Of a stretch of 64,000 bases of DNA, positions 36,062 to 44,189 are shown piece by piece (position 1 is the first letter of the stretch; every line of letters starts with the position of its first letter). This DNA is from an uncultured Haliea sp. (GTDB taxonomy: Bacteria; Pseudomonadota; Gammaproteobacteria; Pseudomonadales; Halieaceae), in contig CAMYIZ010000010.1 in assembly GCA_947258585.1 (NCBI GenBank), positions 1-64,000 of the forward strand, given 5' to 3'. The notes under the pieces are model-generated. The model saw only the letters and a list, made by a program, of their open reading frames with translations, ran no database searches and was not told the DNA's origin. A program made the position numbers and the translations under genes.

Positions 36062-37294
36062 ATGGCAACTGAAATACGGCACAAATGGAGTTTCCCCGCA
36101 CGCTTCCGAGCAGGCGGTTATGGCTGGAAATCTTCCAAATTGGCGTGTCAGCGACTGCGCGAAGCCGTTTCCGAGATAAAGAAGGTATCAAAGAAAGAGC
36201 CTGTCCTTGGTGCAGAGGGCGCTGTTCGACTAATGGAAAAGCTCTGGCCCGCGCTGGAACATGTCGACAGTTCCAGCGGCGCCCTGGGTTCCGCGGTGAA
36301 CAAAGCACTCGATGACCTGATTCCGCTGATCATCAAAGCCCCGGCCGATGCCAAAACTCGTGACAAATGGCTCGAACGCCTGTGGCAGGCCATGGAAGAT
36401 GATGGCCTCGACTATCTGGGGCCGGTGGGCGATCGCTGGGGTGAGTTATGCGGTTCGGTGGAAACGGCCAATCAGTGGGCGGAGGAGTTGATGCCGACAC
36501 TTCGGTCATGCTGGACTCATCCCAATCCTGGTAACTATTTTCACGGCACAACGGCGTGCCTGTCCTGTCTGCTGGTGGTGGGGCGTTACCAGGAGTTGCT
36601 TGATCTGTTGGCGCTGGACCGCAAACCTTTCTGGCATTACCGCCGCTACGGTGTCGAGGCGTTACTGGCGATGGGCAGGAAGTCAGAAGCCCTGAAATAC
36701 GCCGAGGTTTCCAGAGGGCTCAATCAACCGGATTCGACGATTGACCAGGCCTGCGAAGAGATCCAGATCTCCTCCGGCCTCCATGACGAGGCGTATCGGC
36801 GCTATGGGCTGAGTGCAGCTCAAGGAAATTCGTATCTGGCGCGGTTTCGTGCCGTGGCAAAACGCTATCCCATGATGGCGCCGGAAGACATTCTCTCGGA
36901 TCTGATCAAGACCACGCCGGGGAGTGAGGGTAAGTGGTTTGCGACAGCCAAGGATTTGAAACTCTATGACTTCGCGTTGCTGCTCGCTGACCAGAGCCCA
37001 TGCGAGCCAAAGACGCTGACCCGGGCGGCGAGAGATTTTCTTGAGACGGAACCTGAGTTTGCTCTCGGTGCGGCAATAGCTGCGCTTCGTTGGTTGAACG
37101 AGGGGTGGGGTTACGAGGTGATGAGCATCGATGTGATCGATGCCTATGAACTCGCTCTGGCTGCGGCCGAGAGAGCCCACATAGATGATGTGTTAGATCA
37201 GATTCGCGCGCTGCTCGACCAGACGAAGGGTGCCGGGAACGCGTTCGTCAGGCAATCCTTGTCGCGTAGACTCTGCCCACCCGATAACTTATGA
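36062..37294 (+). CDS. Unrecognised helical-repeat protein
   Basis: 410 residues, all-helical by composition, with many ALxxA-like segments from about 90 to 390 that resemble degenerate TPR or HEAT-type repeats (NYFHGTTACLSCLLVVGRYQELLDLLALD; SEALKYAEVSRGL; ALAAAERAHIDDVLDQIRALL). The start at 36,062 (MATEIRHKWSF) follows the ATPase remnant by 25 bases. No catalytic motif is seen. Proteins of this kind accompany defence genes as scaffolds or sensors, but here only the location supports that. Confidence 0.6.
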   Translation: MATEIRHKWSFPARFRAGGYGWKSSKLACQRLREAVSEIKKVSKKEPVLGAEGAVRLMEKLWPALEHVDSSSGALGSAVNKALDDLIPLIIKAPADAKTRDKWLERLWQAMEDDGLDYLGPVGDRWGELCGSVETANQWAEELMPTLRSCWTHPNPGNYFHGTTACLSCLLVVGRYQELLDLLALDRKPFWHYRRYGVEALLAMGRKSEALKYAEVSRGLNQPDSTIDQACEEIQISSGLHDEAYRRYGLSAAQGNSYLARFRAVAKRYPMMAPEDILSDLIKTTPGSEGKWFATAKDLKLYDFALLLADQSPCEPKTLTRAARDFLETEPEFALGAAIAALRWLNEGWGYEVMSIDVIDAYELALAAAERAHIDDVLDQIRALLDQTKGAGNAFVRQSLSRRLCPPDNL

Positions 37295-37310
37295 GGATCA
37301 AAATAGGACC

Positions 37311-38066
37311 ATGACCGACTTTCAACTACTCCTGGATCTCCACCGGCCTGCGGAGCGACAGGGGCCTGGTGGGGATGCTGAAACAAGACGGGCACTGGAG
37401 CTGGCCGGACTCGATCGCTCGCGGCCTTTGAAGATCGTGGATATTGGCTGCGGCACCGGCGCATCAACCCTTTTGCTGGCAAGTGAACTGGATGCCGACA
37501 TCACCGCCGTGGACTTCTTACCGGAGTTTCTCGACGAGCTCCAGGCGAGAGCCAGCGACCATGGCGTGGCGGACAGGATAACCACGTTGAAGTGTTCCAT
37601 GGATGCCCTGCCGTTTGCTGAAGGTGAGTTCGACGTGATCTGGTCCGAAGGGGCTGTCTACAACATGGGCTTTGAGGCCGGGATATCGGCCTGGAGCCGA
37701 TTCCTGAAGCCGGGTGGAAAGCTTATCGTTTCTGAGATCACCTGGCTGAGCGCGATACGACCGATGGAACTTCAGTCTCACTGGGAGACTGAGTACCCGG
37801 AGATCGACGTCGCCTCGGCGAAGATCGGGATCCTGGAGCGGCACGGATACAGTCCGGAGGCTTACTTTGTCCTGCCGGCACATTGCTGGCTTGATAACTA
37901 CTATCGACCCATGCAGCGTCAGTTTGAAGCATTCCTCAAACGGCATAGCGCGAGCGATGAGGCGGTGGCCATCGTCGAGGCGGAACAGAACGAAATAACC
38001 CTCTACGAAAAGTATGGCGACTACTACAGTTACGGGGTCTATGTTTCAAGGAAGCTGATGATGTGA
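37311..38066 (+). CDS. Class I SAM-dependent methyltransferase
   Basis: 251 residues from ATG 37311. SAM-binding motif I VDIGCGTGAS at 42-51, followed by ITAVDFLPEF (motif II acidic), DALPFAEGEFDVIWSEG and FLKPGGKLIVSE, the standard small-molecule/protein methyltransferase pattern. Its substrate cannot be told from sequence. It is the last island gene before the tRNA-Leu; 16 bases separate it from the helical protein. An alternative is that it was carried in as unrelated cargo. Confidence 0.85.
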   Translation: MTDFQLLLDLHRPAERQGPGGDAETRRALELAGLDRSRPLKIVDIGCGTGASTLLLASELDADITAVDFLPEFLDELQARASDHGVADRITTLKCSMDALPFAEGEFDVIWSEGAVYNMGFEAGISAWSRFLKPGGKLIVSEITWLSAIRPMELQSHWETEYPEIDVASAKIGILERHGYSPEAYFVLPAHCWLDNYYRPMQRQFEAFLKRHSASDEAVAIVEAEQNEITLYEKYGDYYSYGVYVSRKLMM

Positions 38067-38198
38067 TCGTTTCGCTACTCAGTAAAGTCGCAGTAGTCGG
38101 TGGTTTCTTGGTAAGGCCAACACGTGTACCGCAAGCGTCCGACAGGGTTAATCGTGGTTATGCAGGCGGCTCTTTGCTCAGTGAATTTTGGAATTCTG

Positions 38199-38231
38199 CG
38201 TTCCACTCACGTTCCACTGGCGTTCCACAGA
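38199..38231 (+). repeat. Three 11-bp tandem repeats CGTTCCACTCA-like
   Basis: CGTTCCACTCA, CGTTCCACTGG and CGTTCCACAGA follow without gaps. They share CGTTCCAC and repeat about once per helical turn. They lie 113 bases inside the island from the tRNA-Leu 3' end. Short direct repeats at that distance are typical of integrase arm-type or excisionase binding sites near an attachment site. That role is inferred from position. Confidence 0.75.
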
Positions 38232-38279
38232 AGGGACAATTTGAGACGATGAGAGACAAGAGGTCGAGATGCTATAAAC

Positions 38280-38314
38280 AAAAAAACCATTTAAGAATCA
38301 GCATCTTAAATGGT
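38280..38314 (-). terminator. Terminator of tRNA-Leu (minus strand)
   Basis: A perfect 10-base stem (ACCATTTAAG at 38286-38295 and CTTAAATGGT at 38305-38314) with a 9-base loop. Read on the minus strand it is followed by a run of Ts (the A run at 38281-38286). It lies about 30 bases past the tRNA 3' end. If the island is inserted at the tRNA, this terminator may belong to the island. Confidence 0.75.
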
Positions 38315-38330
38315 CTCTCGTGGTCTTTCG
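38311..38330 (+). repeat. 10-bp tandem repeat by tRNA 3' end
   Basis: TGGTCTCTCG (38311-38320) is directly followed by TGGTCTTTCG (38321-38330), one mismatch. It lies 13 bases from the tRNA-Leu 3' end and overlaps the right arm of the terminator hairpin. It could be part of the attachment site core or an accessory protein site. The function is a guess. Confidence 0.5.
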
Positions 38331-38343
38331 ACGTTTTTCAAAA

Positions 38344-38430
38344 TGGTGCCCAGGAGAGGACTTGAACCTCCACGCCCTTTCGAGCACTAGCACCTGAAGC
38401 TAGCGTGTCTACCAATTTCACCACCTGGGC
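38344..38430 (-). tRNA. tRNA-Leu (CAG), likely island attachment gene
   Basis: 87 bases including an encoded CCA. Acceptor stem GCCCAGG/CCTGGGC with discriminator A, D-arm GGTGAAATTGGTAGACACGC, anticodon stem CTAGC/GCTAG with loop TTCAGGT (anticodon CAG), a long variable arm typical of class II tRNAs, and T-arm GGTTCAAGTCC. The same tRNA sits before rnr in Pseudomonas. The 3' end faces the island, so its last bases are the probable attB core. A matching repeat at the other island end lies outside the window. Confidence 0.95.
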
Positions 38431-38465
38431 ATCGTGTAATCGCGGTGGACTACCCGAGGGCGCGC

Positions 38466-38494
38466 ACTTTACTTTTCCCGGGCAGCTTTGTCAA
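38466..38494 (-). promoter_or_regulatory. sigma-70 promoter of tRNA-Leu
   Basis: On the minus strand TTGACA (38494-38489) is a consensus -35 box, followed after exactly 17 bases by TAAAGT (38471-38466) as -10. The tRNA begins 35 bases farther. On the plus strand TATACT at 38503-38508 may serve as the -10 of rnr, but no good -35 accompanies it. Confidence 0.65.
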
Positions 38495-38561
38495 TCCTCG
38501 CGTATACTGTCGGCCAGTAAATTTTGCAACAGCGAAAACAGACAAGGATATCCCCCTCCAT

Positions 38562-40982
38562 ATGACCAAAAAAGGCAAGATTGCCGACCCCCACGCCGAG
38601 CGCGAAGCCGCCCGTTATGACAACCCCATCCCCAGTCGCGAGGCCATCCTCGACCTGCTTACCGAGGCGGACAAACCCCTCAGTCACGCCCAGATTGCCA
38701 GGCAGCTCCTGCTCGAGGATGAAGATTCGGTAGAAGCCCTGCGCAAGCGCCTGCGGGCCATGGAGCGCGACGGCCAGCTGATGGTCAACCGCCGGGGAGC
38801 CTACGGCCTGGTGGACAAGATGAACCTGCTGCGCTGCCGGGTCCAGGGCCACCGCGACGGCTACGGTTTCGCCATCCCGCTAGCGGAGGGCGACGACGTC
38901 TATCTGAGCTCGCGCCAGATGCAGTTCGTGTTCGACGGCGACGAGGTGCTGGTCGCCATCATCGGCCTTGATCGACGCGGGCGTCCGGAAGGCAGGGTAG
39001 TCGAGGTTCTGCAGCGCGGCACCAGCCGCATCGTGGGCCGCTATGAAGAAGAGAGCGGTATCGGCTTCGTGGTCCCGGACAACAGCCGCGTCAACCACCG
39101 CATCCTCATTCCGCCGAAGCTCAAGGGTGGAGCGAAGTCGGGCCAGATTGTCACGGCCGAGATCACCGACTACCCCACCCGTAATCTGGGTGCCAAGGGC
39201 AGCATTGTCGAAGTGCTGGGTGACCACCTGGACCCCGGTCTGGAAATCGACGTCGCCATCCGCTCCCACAACATCCCCCACGAATGGCCGGAAGAAGTCC
39301 TGCGGGAGGCCGGCTCCCTGGAGGCGGAGCCCCGCGAAGAGGACAAGCTGCACCGCGCGGACCTACGCAAGCTCGCGTTTGTCACCATCGACGGCGAAGA
39401 CGCCCGTGATTTCGATGACGCAGTGTATTGCGAGAAGCGCCTGCGCGGCTGGCGCCTGTGGGTGGCCATCGCCGACGTGTCGCACTATGTGCAGGCGGGC
39501 TCCGCGCTGGACCAGGAAGCGGCACAGCGCGGCAACTCGGTGTACTTCCCGGAACAGGTGGTGCCCATGCTCCCGGAGGCCCTGTCCAACGGGCTGTGCT
39601 CGTTGAAGCCGGAGGTGGATCGCCTGGCCATGGTCTGTGAGATGGAGCTCAGCGGCTCGGGCAAGCTGACCGGTTTCCGGTTCTACGAGGCGGTGATCCA
39701 CTCCCACGCCCGCTTGACCTATACCCAGGTCGGCGAGGCCCTGGAGCAGGGCGCTCATCCCCGGATCAGCAAGGGCCTGGTCAAGGACCTGAAGCGGCTG
39801 CAGTCTCTCTACAAAGTCCTGCGCAGCGCCAGGGGGGACCGCGGGGCGATCGATTTCGAGACCACCGAGACCCGCATTCTGTTCAACGAGCAACGCAAGA
39901 TCGAGGCCATCGTGCCGGTGGTGCGCAACGACGCCCACAAGCTGATCGAGGAGTGCATGCTGTGCGCCAACGTGGCGGCCGCGCGCTTCTATGAAGAGCA
40001 CAAACTGCCGGTGCTGTATCGGGTGCACGAGGGTCCCACGCCGGAGAAACTGGATAACCTGCGGGCCTTCCTGGGTGAGCTGGGCCTGGACCTGCGCGGC
40101 GGCGACAAGCCGACCCCGGCCCATTACGGCAAGTTGCTGGATGAGGTGCAGGGCCGCGTCGATGCCAATGTTATCCAGACCATGCTGCTGCGCTCCCTGC
40201 GCCAGGCGGTATACCAGCCGGAGAACGAGGGCCATTTCGGCCTCCACTACCCGGCCTACGCCCACTTCACCTCCCCGATCCGGCGCTACGCGGACCTGCT
40301 GGTGCATCGCGGCATCCGCCACATTATCCGTTCCAAGGTGCGCACCAAAACCGTGGTACGCCAGCGCGGCGCACCGCTGCTGCCCCGGGAGCAGATTTTC
40401 CCCTACGACGAGCGTGACATGGTGGCCCAGGGCATGCACTGCTCCATGACCGAGCGCCGGGCGGATGACGCCACCCGCGATGTGGAGTCCTGGCTCAAGT
40501 GCGAGTTCCTGCAGGATCATGTGGGTGACGAGTTTGACGGGGTGATTGCCGCGGTCACCAGTTTCGGCCTGTTTGTGGAGTTGCAGCCTATCTATATAGA
40601 AGGCCTGGTGCACATCAGCGCCCTGCCGGGGGACTACTACAGTTTTGATGCCTCCCACCAGCGCCTGGTGGGCGAGCGCAGTGGCCGCAGCTACAAGCTC
40701 GGTGGCCGCGTGCGGGTGCAGGTCGCCCGGGTGGACCTGGATGACAAGAAGGTGGATCTGGAGCTGATTGACTCGGCACCGCCCTCTGCTGGCGCGGCCA
40801 GGAAGCCGCGGAGGAAGGCCGGGAAAAAGGCGGATGCCAGCGAGCCTGCGCCCCGCAAGAAATCCGGGGCGGCGAAGAAGCCCGGCGCCGGCAAGAAAAA
40901 AGCCCCCGCGGCGGCCAAGTCCGCTGTCGATCCGGAGCAGCCGGCTCCCGCCGGCAAGTCCCGCCGCCGCCGTCGTCGCTAG
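38562..40982 (+). CDS. rnr: Ribonuclease R
   Basis: 806 residues from ATG 38562; upstream in-frame codons lie in the promoter region. Domains: N-terminal helix-turn-helix (SREAILDLLTEADKPLSHAQIARQL), two cold-shock domains, the RNB catalytic core with DARDFDDAVY near 280-290 (Mg-binding aspartates), a C-terminal S1 domain (DEFDGVIAAVTSFGLFVELQ), and a Lys/Arg-rich tail ending in SRRRRRR. RNase R is a processive 3'-5' exoribonuclease that degrades structured RNA and works in rRNA and tmRNA quality control. First core gene right of the tRNA; rlmB follows 9 bases on. Confidence 0.97.
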   Translation: MTKKGKIADPHAEREAARYDNPIPSREAILDLLTEADKPLSHAQIARQLLLEDEDSVEALRKRLRAMERDGQLMVNRRGAYGLVDKMNLLRCRVQGHRDGYGFAIPLAEGDDVYLSSRQMQFVFDGDEVLVAIIGLDRRGRPEGRVVEVLQRGTSRIVGRYEEESGIGFVVPDNSRVNHRILIPPKLKGGAKSGQIVTAEITDYPTRNLGAKGSIVEVLGDHLDPGLEIDVAIRSHNIPHEWPEEVLREAGSLEAEPREEDKLHRADLRKLAFVTIDGEDARDFDDAVYCEKRLRGWRLWVAIADVSHYVQAGSALDQEAAQRGNSVYFPEQVVPMLPEALSNGLCSLKPEVDRLAMVCEMELSGSGKLTGFRFYEAVIHSHARLTYTQVGEALEQGAHPRISKGLVKDLKRLQSLYKVLRSARGDRGAIDFETTETRILFNEQRKIEAIVPVVRNDAHKLIEECMLCANVAAARFYEEHKLPVLYRVHEGPTPEKLDNLRAFLGELGLDLRGGDKPTPAHYGKLLDEVQGRVDANVIQTMLLRSLRQAVYQPENEGHFGLHYPAYAHFTSPIRRYADLLVHRGIRHIIRSKVRTKTVVRQRGAPLLPREQIFPYDERDMVAQGMHCSMTERRADDATRDVESWLKCEFLQDHVGDEFDGVIAAVTSFGLFVELQPIYIEGLVHISALPGDYYSFDASHQRLVGERSGRSYKLGGRVRVQVARVDLDDKKVDLELIDSAPPSAGAARKPRRKAGKKADASEPAPRKKSGAAKKPGAGKKKAPAAAKSAVDPEQPAPAGKSRRRRRR

Positions 40983-40991
40983 GATTTCGCC

Positions 40992-41753
40992 GTGCAGTAT
41001 ATCTACGGCATTCACGCGGTCGACGGCCTGCTGCGGCGCAACCCCGCGGCGGTGCGCCAGCTGGCCCTGCAGCAGGGGCGGGCAGACAAGCGCATTGCCA
41101 GTCTCGAGGCATTGGCCCGCAACCAGGGTGTGGCGGTGGTGCGCGAGCCACGCAAGGTCCTGGACGAACGGGTCCAGGGTCGCCACCAGGGTGCTATAGC
41201 CACCGTTGCGGAAGCAGCCGCCGGTCCTGCGGCGCTGGGCGGCAACCTGCTGGACGAGGTCGACCTGCTGCGGCTGGTGGATGACAGCCCAGGTCCTGTC
41301 CTGTTGCTGGTACTGGATGGCATCACCGACCCTCACAACCTCGGCGCCTGCCTGCGCAGTGCGGATGCCGCCGGCGTTCATGCGGTGGTGGTGCCCAAGG
41401 ACAAATCCGCGGACCTCGGTCCCACCGTCAGCAAGGTGGCCTGTGGTGCTGCCGAGGTGGTGCCCTTTGCCCGGGTGACCAATATCGCCCGTACCCTGGA
41501 AGCCCTCAAGGCCCGGGGTGTGTGGATTTACGGCACCGCCGGGGAGGCGGAGGTCACAGTATACGAAGCCGATCTCAGGGGCTCCGTGGCCCTGGTGATG
41601 GGCGCCGAGGGCGCTGGCCTGAGGCGACTTACCCGGGAACTCTGCGACCACCTGGTCAAGCTGCCCATGGCGGGCTCGGTCAGCAGCCTCAATGTGTCGG
41701 TCGCGACCGGTATCTGCCTGTTCGAAGCGGTGCGCCAGCGCCAGCAGGGGTAG
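40992..41753 (+). CDS. rlmB: 23S rRNA (guanosine-2'-O-)-methyltransferase RlmB
   Basis: 253 residues from GTG 40992. SPOUT-family methylase: N-terminal substrate-binding domain (MQYIYGIHAVDGLLRR), then the knotted SAM-binding domain with LDGITDPHNLGACLRSADAAG, ALVMGAEGAGLRRLT and LPMAGSVSSLNVSVATG. It methylates the 2'-O of G2251 (E. coli numbering) in 23S rRNA. The pairing with rnr is conserved across Gammaproteobacteria. Confidence 0.97.
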   Translation: MQYIYGIHAVDGLLRRNPAAVRQLALQQGRADKRIASLEALARNQGVAVVREPRKVLDERVQGRHQGAIATVAEAAAGPAALGGNLLDEVDLLRLVDDSPGPVLLLVLDGITDPHNLGACLRSADAAGVHAVVVPKDKSADLGPTVSKVACGAAEVVPFARVTNIARTLEALKARGVWIYGTAGEAEVTVYEADLRGSVALVMGAEGAGLRRLTRELCDHLVKLPMAGSVSSLNVSVATGICLFEAVRQRQQG

Positions 41754-41776
41754 CGCGAGCGGCCTTGTCAAGGTGC

Positions 41777-41805
41777 TTGCGGTGCGCCGGCAAACTCTAT
41801 AGAAT
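41777..41805 (+). promoter_or_regulatory. Promoter of rpsF operon
   Basis: TTGCGG (41777-41782) and TAGAAT (41800-41805) with a 17-base spacer. Transcription would leave a leader of about 80 bases before rpsF. That leader has GCCCGGCTGTTTCAGCAGCCG near 41,822, a small hairpin with a CCG that could be the S6:S18 autoregulatory binding site known in rpsF leaders. I rate the leader idea low. Confidence 0.5.
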
Positions 41806-41895
41806 CCGCGGCCTGAATTTTGCCCGGCTGTTTCAGCAGCCGATTCTCCTTGCTACACCACGCTGATGGGTAGCATTAACCCGTAAGGAGCCACG

Positions 41896-42327
41896 ATGCG
41901 TCATTACGAAGTTGTATTCATGGTCCACCCGGACCAGTCCGAACAGGTGCCCGGCATGATCGAGCGCTACTCCAATACCATCCAGAAAGACGGCGGCTCC
42001 GTGCACCGTCTGGAAGACTGGGGTCGTCGCCAGCTGGCCTACCCCATCAACAAGATTCACAAGGCGCACTATATCCTGATGAATGTTGAGGCTTCCAATG
42101 AAGCGATGGAAGAACTGACCACCACTTTCCGTTACAACGACGCCGTCCTGCGCAATCTGGTCATCCGCCGCGATGAAGCCGTTACTGATGAGTCATTCAT
42201 CATGAAGGCCGAGAAGGAAAGCCGCGAGCGCAAGACCCGCTACGAGGAGCGCCAGTCGGCAGAAGCCGAGCGTGCGCCCCGCGCGAGCAGCAACGACGAC
42301 GAAGGCGACGACGAGTCTGGCGAATAA
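41896..42327 (+). CDS. rpsF: 30S ribosomal protein S6
   Basis: 143 residues, beginning [25 protein letters not shown], with the S6 signature [17 protein letters not shown]. The C-terminal 40 residues are a charged, Glu/Asp/Ser tail ending DDESGE, comparable to the extended, modifiable tail of E. coli S6. TAAGGAG at 41885-41891 is a strong ribosome-binding site. It is first in the S6-S18-L9 ribosomal operon. Confidence 0.97.
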   Translation: MRHYEVVFMVHPDQSEQVPGMIERYSNTIQKDGGSVHRLEDWGRRQLAYPINKIHKAHYILMNVEASNEAMEELTTTFRYNDAVLRNLVIRRDEAVTDESFIMKAEKESRERKTRYEERQSAEAERAPRASSNDDEGDDESGE

Positions 42328-42376
42328 GCCGCTCGCAGTCCTGTAACGTTTATCAAGGTTCAAGAGGAGTAGTTTC

Positions 42377-42604
42377 ATGGCACGTTTTTTCCGTCGCCGC
42401 AAGTTCTGTCGCTTCACTGCCGAAGGCACGAAGGAAATCGACTACAAGGATCTGGAAACGCTGAAAGCGTACGTTTCCGAAACCGGCAAGATCGTACCCA
42501 GCCGGATTACCGGTACCAAGGCCAGGTACCAGCGCCAGCTGGCTACTGCCGTCAAGCGTGCGCGCTTCCTGGCGCTGTTGCCCTATTCGGATTCACACCA
42601 GTAA
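42377..42604 (+). CDS. rpsR: 30S ribosomal protein S18
   Basis: 75 residues, [25 protein letters not shown] with the S18 signature [27 protein letters not shown]. Normal length. It binds S6 in the platform of the 30S subunit. GAGGAG lies at 42364-42369 upstream. Confidence 0.97.
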   Translation: MARFFRRRKFCRFTAEGTKEIDYKDLETLKAYVSETGKIVPSRITGTKARYQRQLATAVKRARFLALLPYSDSHQ

Positions 42605-42652
42605 GTATCCCCGGACTCACGCCGCCATGGGTGGCGTGACCCTGGGAGGCCC

Positions 42653-43555
42653 GTGTTGAAAGGCCTGGCCAGTTTTGTCATGCGCGGGCGCCTGCAGGCG
42701 CTGGTGGTCGCGGTTGCCGGTGCGGGCAGTCTGTTGTTCTGCTGGGTCAGCGCTGCTGCGATCGCCCTGGTGACCCTGCGGCGGGGTGCCGGTCCCGGCG
42801 CCTGGTTGCTGTTGTGGGCGCTGCTGCCCGCCGGGGCATTGATGTTCGCTTTCGGCGACAGTGGCCCGCTGGCCCTGCTGCTCGGAACGACTGCCCTGGC
42901 GCTGGTGCTCAGGTTTACGGTCAGCCTGCCGTTCGCGTTGTTGGCCAGCGTCCCGGTGGGCCTGGTGACCGGTTGGGGGGTGGCCGTTTTCGGCGGCCCC
43001 GTGCTGGAACAGATGCTGGCGTTTTTTGACCAGTTTCTGGGCAATCTCGAGCAGCAAATGGCTGTCGAGGGCGCCGCGGCAGTAACCCTGGCGCGGCCGA
43101 CGGCCTTGCAGGTCGCCGGCATGCTCGGCGCCGCCAATGCGGTGCTGAGCGCACTGTGCCTGTTGCTTGCGCGCTGGTGGCAGGCGGCGCTGTACAATCC
43201 GGGTGGGTTCGGCAGCGAGTTTCGCGCCCTGTACTACCCGCCTGCTGTCAGCGGCCTGTTGCTGGCAGTGGCGTTGGGCCTGGCCAGTCTCGGGCTTGAG
43301 TATCGGTCCTGGGCCGCCATTGCGGTGGTGCCCCTGACTGCGGCAGGCATCGCCCTGCTGCACGCCCGGGTGGCACTGCGCGGGCGGGGCACGGGTCTGT
43401 TGGCTGGGTTTTACATTGCCTGGGTGCTGTTCGACCTGGTGAAGATTATGGTGGTGGTCGCGGCCGTGGCCGACAGCTGGCTGGGATTCCGCCAGCGCTG
43501 GCAGGCCCGCGCCGGGAACAGTGTGTCCCGCCGCGATGACGAAGACAGCGACTGA
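42653..43555 (+). CDS. DUF2232/YybS-like membrane protein
   Basis: 300 residues from GTG 42653. Around eight hydrophobic segments make it an integral inner-membrane protein. A DUF2232 gene lies between rpsR and rplI in Pseudomonas and relatives, so the location supports the assignment. Its function is unknown; the N-terminal and central membrane segments resemble ECF-transporter S-component folds, which is a weak hint only. Confidence 0.8.
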   Translation: MLKGLASFVMRGRLQALVVAVAGAGSLLFCWVSAAAIALVTLRRGAGPGAWLLLWALLPAGALMFAFGDSGPLALLLGTTALALVLRFTVSLPFALLASVPVGLVTGWGVAVFGGPVLEQMLAFFDQFLGNLEQQMAVEGAAAVTLARPTALQVAGMLGAANAVLSALCLLLARWWQAALYNPGGFGSEFRALYYPPAVSGLLLAVALGLASLGLEYRSWAAIAVVPLTAAGIALLHARVALRGRGTGLLAGFYIAWVLFDLVKIMVVVAAVADSWLGFRQRWQARAGNSVSRRDDEDSD

Positions 43556-43602
43556 AGATTTAAACCAAGCGGGAGGTGACTCCCCTGAGAGAGGAAATCA
43601 AG

Positions 43603-44052
43603 ATGGAAGTCATATTGCTGGAAAATATCGGCAACCTGGGTGGCCTGGGTGACAAGGTGGATGTGAAAGCCGGTTACGGCCGCAACTTCCTTATCCCCCA
43701 GGGCAAGGCTGTGCCCGCTACCCGGGACAACGTTGCCGAGTTTGAAACCCGTCGTGCCGAGCTCGAAGCTGCCGCGGCCGCGACCCTCGCCGCTGCCGAG
43801 AAGCGCGCCGAGGCCCTGAACGCCCTCCAGCCCATCTCCATCGGCGCCAACGCCGGTGAGGAAGGCAAGCTGTTCGGTTCCGTCGGTACTCGCGATATCG
43901 CCGAGGCCCTGACTGCGGCCGGCTGCGAGGTCGACAAATCCGAAGTGCGTCTCCCCGAAGGCCCCCTGCGCGAGCTGGGTGAATTCGAAGTGGATATCCA
44001 GGTGCACGGCGACGTCACCGCCACGGTCGTTATCGCCGTCGTTCCCGAGTAA
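43603..44052 (+). CDS. rplI: 50S ribosomal protein L9
   Basis: 149 residues from ATG 43603, the standard size. N-terminal domain [36 protein letters not shown] is the classical L9 signature, followed by a long connecting helix rich in Ala/Glu and the C-terminal RNA-binding domain. A GAGAGGAA box precedes the ATG. It closes the ribosomal-protein part of the operon. Confidence 0.97.
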   Translation: MEVILLENIGNLGGLGDKVDVKAGYGRNFLIPQGKAVPATRDNVAEFETRRAELEAAAAATLAAAEKRAEALNALQPISIGANAGEEGKLFGSVGTRDIAEALTAAGCEVDKSEVRLPEGPLRELGEFEVDIQVHGDVTATVVIAVVPE

Positions 44053-44061
44053 GGCACCCCG

Positions 44062-44080
44062 CCCGGGCGTTCTGCCCGGG
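44062..44080 (+). terminator. Hairpin after rplI
   Basis: CCCGGGC (44062-44068), five-base loop, GCCCGGG (44074-44080), followed by TCTCTCCCT. A short, strong GC stem with a poor T-tract, so a partial terminator between rplI and dnaB at best. Confidence 0.45.
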
Positions 44081-44189
44081 TCTCTCCCTGTCCATGGCAC
44101 GTGCCGGGTTGAATAAATCCGGCGCGGTCTTTTCCATGCCCGGTAAAATCCGCTAACCTGTCCTGCCCCGACTGTCACAGCAGACCTGC

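Larger units (their letters stand above)
1..38343. mobile_element. Accessory island (partial ICE) abutting tRNA-Leu
   Basis: Everything left of the tRNA-Leu gene is accessory: an antibiotic-resistance module, a conjugation (mating-pair formation) cluster and at least three apparent anti-phage loci, several visibly more AT-rich than the core genes to the right. The island stops against the 3' end of tRNA-Leu(CAG), a common ICE target, and the core gene rnr follows. The left end, integrase, relaxase, coupling protein and replication/partition genes are not in the window, so only part of the element is seen and mobility cannot be judged. Element type is inferred from the conjugation genes, which match the PFL_47xx set found on ICEs of Pseudomonas and relatives. 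Confidence 0.75.

Noticed and set aside
38199..38231. Short CRISPR array
   Set aside because: Repeats are 11 bases, contiguous and without spacers; no cas genes in the window.
39363..41771. Long open frame (about 800 codons) on the minus strand opposite rnr-rlmB
   Set aside because: GC-rich codon shadow: low-complexity His/Gln/Gly/Leu protein with no motifs, fully antisense to two well-supported core genes.
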